Source of the DNA: Holophagales bacterium
Lineage (GTDB): Bacteria > Acidobacteriota > Thermoanaerobaculia > UBA5066
DNA: 64,000 nucleotides
Direction of reading: 5' to 3'
Assembly: GCA_016719485.1 (NCBI GenBank)
Contig: JADJZB010000002.1
Span: 583,761-647,760, forward strand
Below the pieces are notes generated by a model. That model was given only the letters and a program-made list of their open reading frames with translations. It did not search any database and was not told where the DNA came from. The translations under genes were made by a program, and so were the position numbers. Positions 40,049 to 49,511 of this stretch are shown here, one piece after another. How positions within the stretch are numbered: position 1 is the first letter of the stretch; each line of letters opens with the position of its first letter.

Positions 40049-41635
40049 ATGCCCAAGTTCGAGGTACCCCGGTTCACGTTCTGGCGAGGCGTCCTTCTCG
40101 TCATCCTCGCCCTCGGGACCTACTCCACCGTCGTCCGCGTCTTCCAGGGCCTCGCCGGCTCCACGAACCTCTCCGATTCCTTCCCCTGGGGAATCTGGAT
40201 CGGCTTCGACATCCTCTGCGGCGTCGCCCTCGCCGCCGGCGGCTTCACGATCAGCGCGACGGTCTACATCTTCAATCTCGAGAAGTTCCGGCCGATCGTC
40301 CGCCCGGCCATCCTGACCGCGTTCCTCGGCTACGTCCTCGTCATCGTCGCGCTCCTGTACGACCTCGGGCGCCCCTGGAACGTCTGGCACCCGCTCGTCA
40401 TGTGGAACCCGCACTCGGTCATGTTCGAGGTCGGCTGGTGCGTCACGCTCTACACGACGGTCCTCGCGCTCGAGTTCAGCCCGATCGTCCTCGAGCGCTT
40501 CAAGATGACGAAGACGCTGCACGTGATGCACTTCATCATGCCGCTTCTCGTCGTCCTCGGAGTCCTCCTCTCGACGCTGCACCAGTCCTCGCTCGGGTCC
40601 TTCTACCTGATCGTCCCGACGAAGCTCCACGCGCTCTGGTACTCGCCGCTCATCCCGCTCTACTTCTTCCTCACGGCGCTCACCCTCGGCTGCGCGATGA
40701 CGATCGTCGAGTCCTTCCTCTCCCACCGCGCCTTCGGCAAGCAGCTCGAGATGGAGCTCCTCGTCCCTCTCGGGCGCGTGGCGCTCCTCATCCTCGCCCT
40801 CACGTCGGTGATCCGCTTCGCGGACTTCCGGCACCGCGGCATCCTCGGGCTCCCCTTCCAGGCGACCTACGAGTCGCGGCTCTGGCTCGCCGAGATGCTC
40901 ATCGGCGTCCTGGCACCCGGCGTGCTGCTCGCCATCCCGAAGGTCCGCAAGCACACGACGGGCCTCTTCCTGGCGGCGCTCCTCATCGTCATGGGCGTCG
41001 TCATGAACCGCCTGAACGTCTCCATCACCGGCATGGAGCGCTCTTCCGGCCAGATCTACGTTCCCGCCTTCACCGAGATCGCCGTCACGCTCTCCGTCGT
41101 CGGCGTCGGGTTCCTCATCTTCGCCCTCGCCGTGAAGTTCCTCCCGGTCTTCCCGGAGCACGAGATGAAGGAGGCGCGCCCGATCGTCGTCCCCGCAGGC
41201 GGAAACGTCTCCGGCCAGCCGATCCGCTCGCTCCCCGTCCCGGCCCTCGTCGTCGTCGCCCTCGCCTTCTTCGGCGCCGTCGCGCTCGGGGCCGACGGCG
41301 TCCGCCGCCGCGAGGTCGACCCTGGACCGCCCGCTCCTTCCGCCACGAAGCCCGAGCTGGCGGCTGCGCTCGCGAGCTTCACGCCGCCGGCCGAGATCGT
41401 CTTCCCGCAGGCGCCCGACAGCCCGGGCCCCGCCTCTTTCCGTCACGCCTCGCACGTCGACGCCTCCGCGCCCGACTGCCTCTCCTGCCACGGGAACACC
41501 TACTCCTTCCTGGGCCGCAAGGAAGCCCCTCCCGCCGGGCAGATGCACGACACGAAGCACTGCGGCGGCTGCCACGACGGCACGTCGGCGTTCGCCATCG
41601 AAGCCGACTGCTCGCCCTGCCACAAGGCCGAGTAG
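40049..41635 (+). CDS. HybB/NrfD-type membrane quinone subunit fused to a triheme cytochrome c
   Basis: 528 aa from ATG 40049 (GTG at 40040 is in frame but has no better site). Residues ~10-400 are a HybB/NrfD-like integral membrane domain with 9-10 helices, the quinone-reactive partner of HybA-type ferredoxins. After an eleventh helix (~395-415) and a linker come three CxxCH motifs: CLSCH (477-481), CGGCH (505-509) and CSPCH (521-525), with extra histidines (FRHASH, MHDTKH) suited to bis-His ligation, as in c7-type triheme domains. The fusion would wire the quinone pool or ferredoxin chain directly to periplasmic hemes. No hydrogenase or molybdenum catalytic subunit is adjacent. Confidence 0.88.
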   Translation: MPKFEVPRFTFWRGVLLVILALGTYSTVVRVFQGLAGSTNLSDSFPWGIWIGFDILCGVALAAGGFTISATVYIFNLEKFRPIVRPAILTAFLGYVLVIVALLYDLGRPWNVWHPLVMWNPHSVMFEVGWCVTLYTTVLALEFSPIVLERFKMTKTLHVMHFIMPLLVVLGVLLSTLHQSSLGSFYLIVPTKLHALWYSPLIPLYFFLTALTLGCAMTIVESFLSHRAFGKQLEMELLVPLGRVALLILALTSVIRFADFRHRGILGLPFQATYESRLWLAEMLIGVLAPGVLLAIPKVRKHTTGLFLAALLIVMGVVMNRLNVSITGMERSSGQIYVPAFTEIAVTLSVVGVGFLIFALAVKFLPVFPEHEMKEARPIVVPAGGNVSGQPIRSLPVPALVVVALAFFGAVALGADGVRRREVDPGPPAPSATKPELAAALASFTPPAEIVFPQAPDSPGPASFRHASHVDASAPDCLSCHGNTYSFLGRKEAPPAGQMHDTKHCGGCHDGTSAFAIEADCSPCHKAE

Positions 41636-41660
41636 CGGACGGGGACCGGAGAGGGCGGCG

Positions 41661-43267
41661 ATGCAGCGACTCAGGGCCAACTCCCTCGCGGTGCGGCTGA
41701 CGGGGACCCTCGTCGCCGCTCTCGCCGCCCTTCTCCTCTTCTCCTGGTTCGTCGCGCTCACGCTTCAGAAGCGGTTCGCCGAGACGACCGCCCGCTACAG
41801 CGCCCTCGCCCTGTCGGAGACCCTCACCGGCGGACTGCACGGGATGATGCTCGCCAACGACCGGGCCGCGCTCGACAGCTCGGTGCGGTCGATCGCAGAA
41901 CGCTCGCCGAACATCCGCGTCCGGGTCTTCAACAAGGAAGGGATGATCGTCTACTCCTCCATCCCGACCGAAGCCGGGCAGCGGGTCGACACGACGTCCG
42001 AGGCCTGCTTCAAGTGCCATGCCGCGGGACAGCCCATCGCGAAGCTGCCGCCCGGAGACCGGACGCGCACGTTCATCCTCGACGGCATCCCGACCCTCGG
42101 CGTCATCCGCCCCATCGAGAACGAGCCGTCCTGCTCGACGGCCGCCTGCCACGCCCACCCGCCCGCCAAGCGCCTCCTCGGCGTCGTCGACGTCTCCATC
42201 CAGCTCGTCAAGCAGGACGAGGTCCGTCGCCAGACGACGGCGCTCATGGCCGCGACCGGCGTCGCGACGCTCCTCCTCGTCGCCGCCGTCGTCATCCTCG
42301 TCGTGAGGCGGAACGTCCACCGCCCCGTCCGGAGCCTCGCCGAGACGCTCGGCGCCCTGGGAGGCGGCGACTACTCGGCCCGGTACGAGGACGAGTCGAT
42401 TGCGGAGTTCTCCTTCCTCGGCCACCACGTCAACCGGATGGCGGGCGACCTGCAGAAGGCGAACGCCGAGCTCGTCGACTGGGCCCAGACGCTCGAGCGC
42501 CGGGTCGAGGAGAAGACCGGCGAGCTGAAGACGGCGCAGGCCCAGATGATCCGGGTCGAGCGGATGGCCTCCCTCGGAAAGCTCGCCGCCGTCGTCGCCC
42601 ACGAGATCAACAACCCCCTCGCGAGCGTCGTCACCTACTCGCGCCTCCTCCTGCGGCGTGTCGCCAAGGGCGGGGGCCCGAAGCCGGGCGACGACACCGA
42701 GAAGATCCTCGAGGCGATCGCCTCCGAGTCGGCCCGCTGCGGGGAGATCGTCTCGAACCTCCTCCTCTTCGCGCGCCGCACCGGTTCGCGCATGGAGCCG
42801 ACCGACGTGAACAAGCTCGTCGACCGGTCCCTGTTCCTCCTCAAGCACAAGATGGACCTCGCCCAGGTCCACCCGCAGCTGCACCTCGACACCACGCTCC
42901 CCGGCGTCCTCTGCGACCCGTCGCACATCGAGCAGGCGATTCTCGCCCTCGCCATCAACGGCATCGAGGCGATGCCGGACGGCGGCACGCTCGCGATCCG
43001 CACCTCCCCACACGGTCCGTCCGGGGCGCGGATCGAGATCTCGGATACGGGTGTCGGCATGGACGACGAGGTCAAGCGACAGATCTTCGAGCCCTTCTTC
43101 ACGACGAAGGGGGACGGCGACGGCAAGGGCCTCGGCCTCGGCCTCGCCGTCGTCTACGGCATCGTCCAGCGCCACGGCGGCGCGATCGACGTCGAGAGCG
43201 CCCCCGGAAGCGGGACCCGCTTCGTCCTCACCCTGCCGGGGACCTCCGCCCCGGGAGAGGAGTCCTG

Positions 43268-43268
<1 letters not shown>
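41661..43268 (+). CDS. Sensor histidine kinase with periplasmic c-type heme motifs
   Basis: 535 aa. Two membrane helices (~12-33 and ~193-215) flank a periplasmic domain of ~160 residues. This carries CFKCH at 116-120, a canonical c-heme attachment motif, and CSTAACH at 158-164, a CX4CH variant also able to bind heme c. A HAMP domain and coiled coil follow, then HisKA with the phospho-acceptor His314 in VAHEINNPL, and an HATPase domain (DTGVGM, GKGLGLGLAVV). It overlaps the response regulator start by one base (TGATG). It most likely senses redox state or a heme ligand in the periplasm. Confidence 0.9.
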
Positions 43269-44598
<1,330 letters not shown>

Positions 44599-44602
<4 letters not shown>

Positions 44603-45114
44603 AGGTCCGGCTCCTCCACACCGCCGACGTCTCGCCCGGCCACGTGAGGAGCGCCTTCAGCGGCCTGGCGCCGCCTCTCGTGCCGGGTGAGGCGCTGGTC
44701 TTCCGCGACTCGCTCGCCGCCTGCTACGACCGCTCGCGGGCGCAGTACGACGCCTTCAGCGTCCTCGAGACCGTCCCCACGCCCGAGCCGGGGTGGCTGA
44801 ACCTCCTCCTCCTCGGCGGCGACCTCTTCGTTCCGGCCCTCACCTACGTCTTCGGCCTCTCGCACCTCGACGGCGGCCGGGGCATCCTCTCCCTCGCCCG
44901 CCTCAGGCCGCCGGAGGAGAACGCGCTGACCGAGGAGATCCTGCTGCACCGTCTTCGCGTGGAGGTCGCGCACGAGCTCGGCCACGCGGCCGGCCTCGTC
45001 CACTGCGTCGTGAACGACTGCGCGATGCACCGCTCGCTCTGGCCGGAGAGCGTCGACCTCAAGAACCCCGAGTTCTGCGCTTCCTGCCTCGCGCGCCTTC
45101 CCGGGGGGAGGTAG
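44599..45114 (+). CDS. amzA: Archaemetzincin-type zinc metallopeptidase
   Basis: 171 aa from GTG 44599, overlapping the regulator stop (GTGA). The motif HELGHAAGLVHC (residues 125-136) is the archaemetzincin zinc site, with catalytic Glu126. Four cysteines (136, 141, 160, 163) in the C-terminal part match the second, structural zinc site CX4C...CX2C of the family. No signal peptide. Physiological substrates of archaemetzincins are unknown. Its 3' end overlaps the convergent SDR gene by 56 bases. Confidence 0.92.
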
Positions 45115-46075
45115 CCGGGTCGAGCCCTGCGGCCTCGACGAGGGCCGTCCAGAGCTTCCCACGCTCCTCCAGGCTCTCCCGGGTCCCCGGGACGGGCGTC
45201 GTCGCAGCCGGTGCCCGGTCGAACCAGAAGAGCCCGCTCCGGCCCGCGGCGGCCGCGCTCGCGGCGAGCCAGACGACCGTGTCGGCTCCCTCCTCGGGGC
45301 TGCGGAGGATTCCCTTCGTGACCGCGTGGAAGCGTGGAAGAGAGGTCCTCACGGCCGGCGTGTCGGCCCACCCGGGATGCATCGCCGAGAACGTCACGCC
45401 GCTGCCGGAGAGCCGTTCGGCGAGGAGCTCGTTCAGGACGACGAGCGCGCGCTTGGTCCGCGCGTACTGGACGACGCCGTCGAAGGGCTCCGGCCCGCCG
45501 CGGAAAAGCTCCGCCACGTCGAGGCGCTGCGCGTACATGCCGCCCGAGGAGACGTGGACGACGCGCCCTCCGGTCCGCTCGAGGGCCGGCCGGAGGAGAC
45601 CCGTCAGGAGGAACGGCCCGACGAGGTTCGTCGCGAGCGTCAGCTCCAGGCCTTCCGGGGTCGAGGCGCGCCGGTCCGGCAGGACTCCGGCGTTGTGGAC
45701 GAGGACGTCGACGGGCCCGCTTCCGAGGCTCTCCGCGACCCGGCGGACGTCGCCGAGGTCGGAGACGTCGAGGCGGACGACCTCGAGCGCGCGGTTCCCC
45801 GTCTCCCGCGAGATCTCCGCCAGTGCCTCGCGCCCGCGAGCCTCGTCCCGGCAAAGCATCACGACGCGCGCGCCGAGGCGCGCCAGGCCCCGTGCCGCCG
45901 CCCTCCCGAGGCCGGAGTTCGCCCCGGTCACGAGAGCCGCCTTCCCGGCGAGGTCGACCTCGAGGTCCCGCGGGTCGAACCGGCGGGCGTGACGCCGGTA
46001 GCCGTTCCGGTCGAAGGAGAGGACGACCGAAGCGTCGAGAACCGCGTCGAGGAGGCCGGCGAGGAAACCGCTCAC
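45059..46075 (-). CDS. Short-chain dehydrogenase/reductase (DHRS12-like)
   Basis: 338 aa from GTG 46075, which overlaps the alcohol dehydrogenase stop (GTGA). After ~40 N-terminal residues it has the NAD(P)-binding TGANSGLGRAAA, then NNAG-like HNAG, catalytic Ser in VSSGGMY, and YARTK (Tyr and Lys of the YxxxK motif). The pattern resembles DHRS12/retinol-dehydrogenase-like SDRs; the substrate is unknown. The C-terminal tail is basic and overlaps the archaemetzincin gene on the other strand, so the last ~18 codons carry two genes. Confidence 0.88.
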   Translation of the reverse strand: MSGFLAGLLDAVLDASVVLSFDRNGYRRHARRFDPRDLEVDLAGKAALVTGANSGLGRAAARGLARLGARVVMLCRDEARGREALAEISRETGNRALEVVRLDVSDLGDVRRVAESLGSGPVDVLVHNAGVLPDRRASTPEGLELTLATNLVGPFLLTGLLRPALERTGGRVVHVSSGGMYAQRLDVAELFRGGPEPFDGVVQYARTKRALVVLNELLAERLSGSGVTFSAMHPGWADTPAVRTSLPRFHAVTKGILRSPEEGADTVVWLAASAAAAGRSGLFWFDRAPAATTPVPGTRESLEERGKLWTALVEAAGLDPATSPREGARGRKRRTRGS

Positions 46076-47055
46076 GGCACGAGCACCGCAGCCCCTTCGA
46101 GCCGCCCCGCTCTCAGGTCCGCGAGCGCCTCGTTCGCGTCGGCGAGCGGATAGGGCCGGACCCGGCTTCTCACTCCGGCGCGCGCCGCGAGCGCCAGGAA
46201 CTCCTCCCCGTCCCTGCGGGTCAGGTTCGCGACGGAGCGGACGACCCGCTCCCCCCAGAGAAGCGCGTAGGGAAACGCGGGGATGTCCGACATGTGGATG
46301 CCACCGCACACGACGACGCCCCCCTTCCGGACCGACCGGAGGGCGGCCGGGACGAGCGCGCCGACCGGCGCGAAGACGAGCGCGGCGTCGAGCGGCACGG
46401 GAGGAGGATCGTCCGAGGACCCCGCCCACGCGGCCCCGAGCGAGCGGGCGAACTCCTGCGAGGCGGTGTCGCCCGGCCGCGTGAAAGCGAAGACCGTGCG
46501 CCCCTCGAAACGTGCGACCTGCGCCACGAGATGCGCTGCCGCGCCGAAGCCCCATATTCCGACCGTGCGCGGGTCGCCCGCCATCCGCAGAGTCCGGTAT
46601 CCGATGAGCCCGGCGCAGAGCAGCGGCGCCGCATCGACGTCGGAGAACGCGGCGGGGATCGGGAAGCAGAACCGCTCGTCGGCGACCGTCCTCTCCGCGA
46701 ACCCGCCGTCGAGGTGGTACCCCGTGAAACGGGCCCCGTCGCAGAGGTTCTCGGCTCCGCTCTCGCAGAACCGGCAGCGGCCGCACGTCGACCCGAGCCA
46801 CGGAACGCCGACCCTCTCGCCCGGAGCGAAGCGCGAAGCCCCCGCGCCGCACGCCTCCACGACGCCGACGATCTCGTGCCCGAGGACGAGCGGGAGCTTC
46901 GGCTTCGCGAGCTCGCCGTCGAGGACGTGGAGATCCGTCCGGCAGACGGCGCAGGCCGAGACGCGGAGGAGGAGCTGCCCGTGCCCTGGCGTGGGGTCGG
47001 GGACGACCGCCGCACGGAGCGGCCGGCCGGGCGCGTCGAGAAGCATCGCCTTCAT
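46072..47055 (-). CDS. Zinc-dependent alcohol dehydrogenase (MDR family)
   Basis: 327 aa from ATG 47055 (GGGGAGG upstream). Residues: catalytic zinc ligands in CAVCRTDLHV and GHEIVG; structural zinc site CGRCRFCESGAENLC; GYHLDGGFAE; and a cofactor-binding region in which the usual GxGxxG reads GIWGFGAAAH. This is the layout of the AdhP/AdhA-like medium-chain dehydrogenases. It forms an operon with the SDR, implying paired aldehyde/alcohol or ketone chemistry. The leader is separated from tRNA-Gly by a terminator. Confidence 0.9.
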   Translation of the reverse strand: MKAMLLDAPGRPLRAAVVPDPTPGHGQLLLRVSACAVCRTDLHVLDGELAKPKLPLVLGHEIVGVVEACGAGASRFAPGERVGVPWLGSTCGRCRFCESGAENLCDGARFTGYHLDGGFAERTVADERFCFPIPAAFSDVDAAPLLCAGLIGYRTLRMAGDPRTVGIWGFGAAAHLVAQVARFEGRTVFAFTRPGDTASQEFARSLGAAWAGSSDDPPPVPLDAALVFAPVGALVPAALRSVRKGGVVVCGGIHMSDIPAFPYALLWGERVVRSVANLTRRDGEEFLALAARAGVRSRVRPYPLADANEALADLRAGRLEGAAVLVP

Positions 47056-47167
47056 CGCAGCCTCCCCTTCCGGTGGAACGGCCCCGCGCCCGCAGCGCTC
47101 TCTGGCCCAGGGCGGGGATCGGTCACGTCTCGGCGGTCTGTCGGGCCGGGGGCCCAAAGACGAAAAA

Positions 47168-47189
47168 CGGGAGGGCCATGGCCCTCCCG
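47168..47189 (-). terminator. Terminator of tRNA-Gly
   Basis: CGGGAGGGC-CATG-GCCCTCCCG, a 9-bp stem, followed on the minus strand by TTTTTCG. It lies 10 bases after the tRNA 3' end. Confidence 0.85.
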
Positions 47190-47199
47190 GTTGATTTCA

Positions 47200-47274
<75 letters not shown>

Positions 47275-47314
47275 CCACGGGACCGGCGGAAAGTAGCGAA
47301 AAAGCGGCTTCCTG

Positions 47315-49432
47315 TCAAGGCGCACGGCGTCTCGGGAAGAGGCGCGGACGGGGTGCGGGCTCGTCGATCTTCACGCACGCTTCCCGGTGTCCCGCGCGGC
47401 ACGCGGCACCATAGAGCTCGCGGGCCTCTTCGGTCCGCCCGAGTCCCTTCTCGAGGATCCGGCCACCTTCCCAGCCCGCGTACGCCGAGAGCGGGCTGTG
47501 GGGAATCGCGGCCCGGCGATACCAGAGGACCGCCGCCTCCAGGTCGCCGAGCGCGGCGCTCTCGTCGCCGATGAGAGAGGCCGCCGCCGCGCCGAGGGCC
47601 CCCGGGGGACTGCTGTTCACGACGGTCGTCGCGTCCGCGATCGCCGCGGCGCTCTGCCGCTCCATCCGTTGCAGGACGGCTCTCCCGAAGAGCGCGTAAT
47701 GGTCAGCGGGATCGCGCGCCAGCGAGCTCGCGATCCGTCCCGCCGCTTCCCGCCGCGCATCCCCGTAGGCGAGTGCCAGCTCCCAGCCCTCGAGTCCGCC
47801 CCGTCCCCTTCTCCCGCTGGCCAGACCTGCGAGGAGCCGGACCGCCCACGGTCCCTTCTCGCCGGCCTTCTGCGCCGAGAGAAGCTGGCGAAGGGCCTCG
47901 TCGTCGTGGCCGTCGAGGTAGGAGAGCCCGCCGAGGGCATAGAGCTGGAGCCCTCGGGAACCCTGTCCTCCCGCACCGTTCTCGAGGCTCTCCCGCGCCG
48001 CCTGAAGGGCCGCCTCAAAGTCTTCCCTGCTCGGGCGCTCGCCCCTCCTCTGGACCGGGTCGAGCCGGGCGTGCGCCGCGCGGAGGGAACCGCCTCCGGC
48101 TCCGTCGCCGGAGTGCCCCGGCGGCGGGGGGCCTCCGGGGGGAGACGGGACGCCCGTCGATCCGAAGCCCGGACCCGGCCGCCCCCGGGTGTCCGCGTCA
48201 GCCGGCGCCGGAATCGCCGCGAGGGCTGGGGCCGTGCTCGAAGCGGCCACGGGGGGTGGCGTCGGTACCCGACGCCTCGCGACCTTCGCCTCTCCCGCCG
48301 GCGGTTGCGGTGGCGCGACGGTCGGGGCGGGTGCGGGAACCTGCGCCACTGCCGCCGTGTCCGGGCGGGACCTCGGAGTCAGGAACCAGACCCCCGCGAG
48401 GAGGGCAGCGGCCGCCGTCGCTCCGGCCACCGCGGTGAGCGTCCGCCGCGTGGGCTGCGGGGACGTGGAGATCGTGGCCTCGTTCGTCAGGTCGGGCTTC
48501 TGCACCACAGCGCCAGCGGCGCGCCGCTTCGGCGTCGCATGGGTGGCGGCTGGAAAGGTCCCGGCTGCGGCGTTCCACGGCATCGTCGCGCGCTCGAGGT
48601 CGAGGCCGGTCCCGGTCGGGACGAATGCGAACAGCTGCCGGGCGAAGGCGCGTCCGGTCGGCGGGCGGCGCTCCGGCTCCTTGGCGAGGGCCTGCTCGAA
48701 GATCGGGTCGAGGCCGGCCGGGAGACCGTGGACCGACGACGAGAGAAGCGGGGCCGGCGCCGTCACGTGCTGGTGCATCAGCGCGAGCGCGCTCTCGCCG
48801 TCGAACGGAGGTCTGCCGGACAGGAGCTCGTAGGCGAGAACGGCGAGGGCGTAGAGGTCGGAGGCGGGCGTCGCCGGCTTTCCCTGCGCCTGCTCGGGCG
48901 CCATGTAGATCGGCGTCCCGACGACCATTCCGGTCGCCGTGAGACCCGTCGGGCTCTCCACCATCTTCGCGATGCCGAAGTCGGCCAGGGCAAGGCGGTC
49001 GTCCCTGCGGATCAGGACGTTCGCGGGCTTGACGTCGCGGTGGAGGATTCCCGCCGCGTGCGCCGCGTCGAGGGCGTCGGCCAGCTGGTGAATCCAGGAG
49101 ACGGCCTGAGCGAAGGGGATCGGAGAGCCCATCATCCGGTCGCGAAGCGTTCCGCCGTCGAGGTACGGCATCACGAGGTACGGCACGCCCTCCTCGTCGC
49201 CGTAGTCGTAGACCGGAAGGACGTTCGGGTGGTCGAGCGAAGCGACGAGCCGCGCCTCCCGGTGGAATCGCTCCCGGAAGTGCCCGTCCCGAAGGTGCGC
49301 GGAGTGGATCACCTTCACGGCGACCGTCCGCCCGAGGCGCTCGTCCGCCGCCCGCCACACCTCGGCCATCCCGCCCTGCCCGAGGAGCTCCTCGAGCCGG
49401 TAGCGGCCGAGGCGGCGTCCCTTCTGGGTCAT
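47315..49432 (-). CDS. PASTA-less Hanks-type Ser/Thr protein kinase
   Basis: 705 aa from ATG 49432. Residues ~10-270 are a complete kinase domain: GQGGMAEVW (glycine loop), AVKVI (ATP Lys), HRDVKPANVL (catalytic loop), DFGIAKM, GTPIYMAPEQ. A single membrane helix (~348-365, TLTAVAGATAAAALLAGVWF) is followed by a Pro/Ala-rich stretch and a C-terminal ~200-residue helical region with Sel1/TPR-like repeats (ALQLYALGGLSYLDGHDDEAL in part; EARELYGAACRAGHREAC). The signal probably enters through this extracytoplasmic part. The FHA-RDD protein at 34371 is a possible phospho-reader. Confidence 0.93.
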   Translation of the reverse strand: MTQKGRRLGRYRLEELLGQGGMAEVWRAADERLGRTVAVKVIHSAHLRDGHFRERFHREARLVASLDHPNVLPVYDYGDEEGVPYLVMPYLDGGTLRDRMMGSPIPFAQAVSWIHQLADALDAAHAAGILHRDVKPANVLIRRDDRLALADFGIAKMVESPTGLTATGMVVGTPIYMAPEQAQGKPATPASDLYALAVLAYELLSGRPPFDGESALALMHQHVTAPAPLLSSSVHGLPAGLDPIFEQALAKEPERRPPTGRAFARQLFAFVPTGTGLDLERATMPWNAAAGTFPAATHATPKRRAAGAVVQKPDLTNEATISTSPQPTRRTLTAVAGATAAAALLAGVWFLTPRSRPDTAAVAQVPAPAPTVAPPQPPAGEAKVARRRVPTPPPVAASSTAPALAAIPAPADADTRGRPGPGFGSTGVPSPPGGPPPPGHSGDGAGGGSLRAAHARLDPVQRRGERPSREDFEAALQAARESLENGAGGQGSRGLQLYALGGLSYLDGHDDEALRQLLSAQKAGEKGPWAVRLLAGLASGRRGRGGLEGWELALAYGDARREAAGRIASSLARDPADHYALFGRAVLQRMERQSAAAIADATTVVNSSPPGALGAAAASLIGDESAALGDLEAAVLWYRRAAIPHSPLSAYAGWEGGRILEKGLGRTEEARELYGAACRAGHREACVKIDEPAPRPRLFPRRRAP

Positions 49433-49511
49433 GCGTCGACCTCGCGGGAGGCGCACGCCTCCCCCCGCGGGAACAGACGCCTTCCGGCCTTCCTCCGTTT
49501 ACCCACGACCC

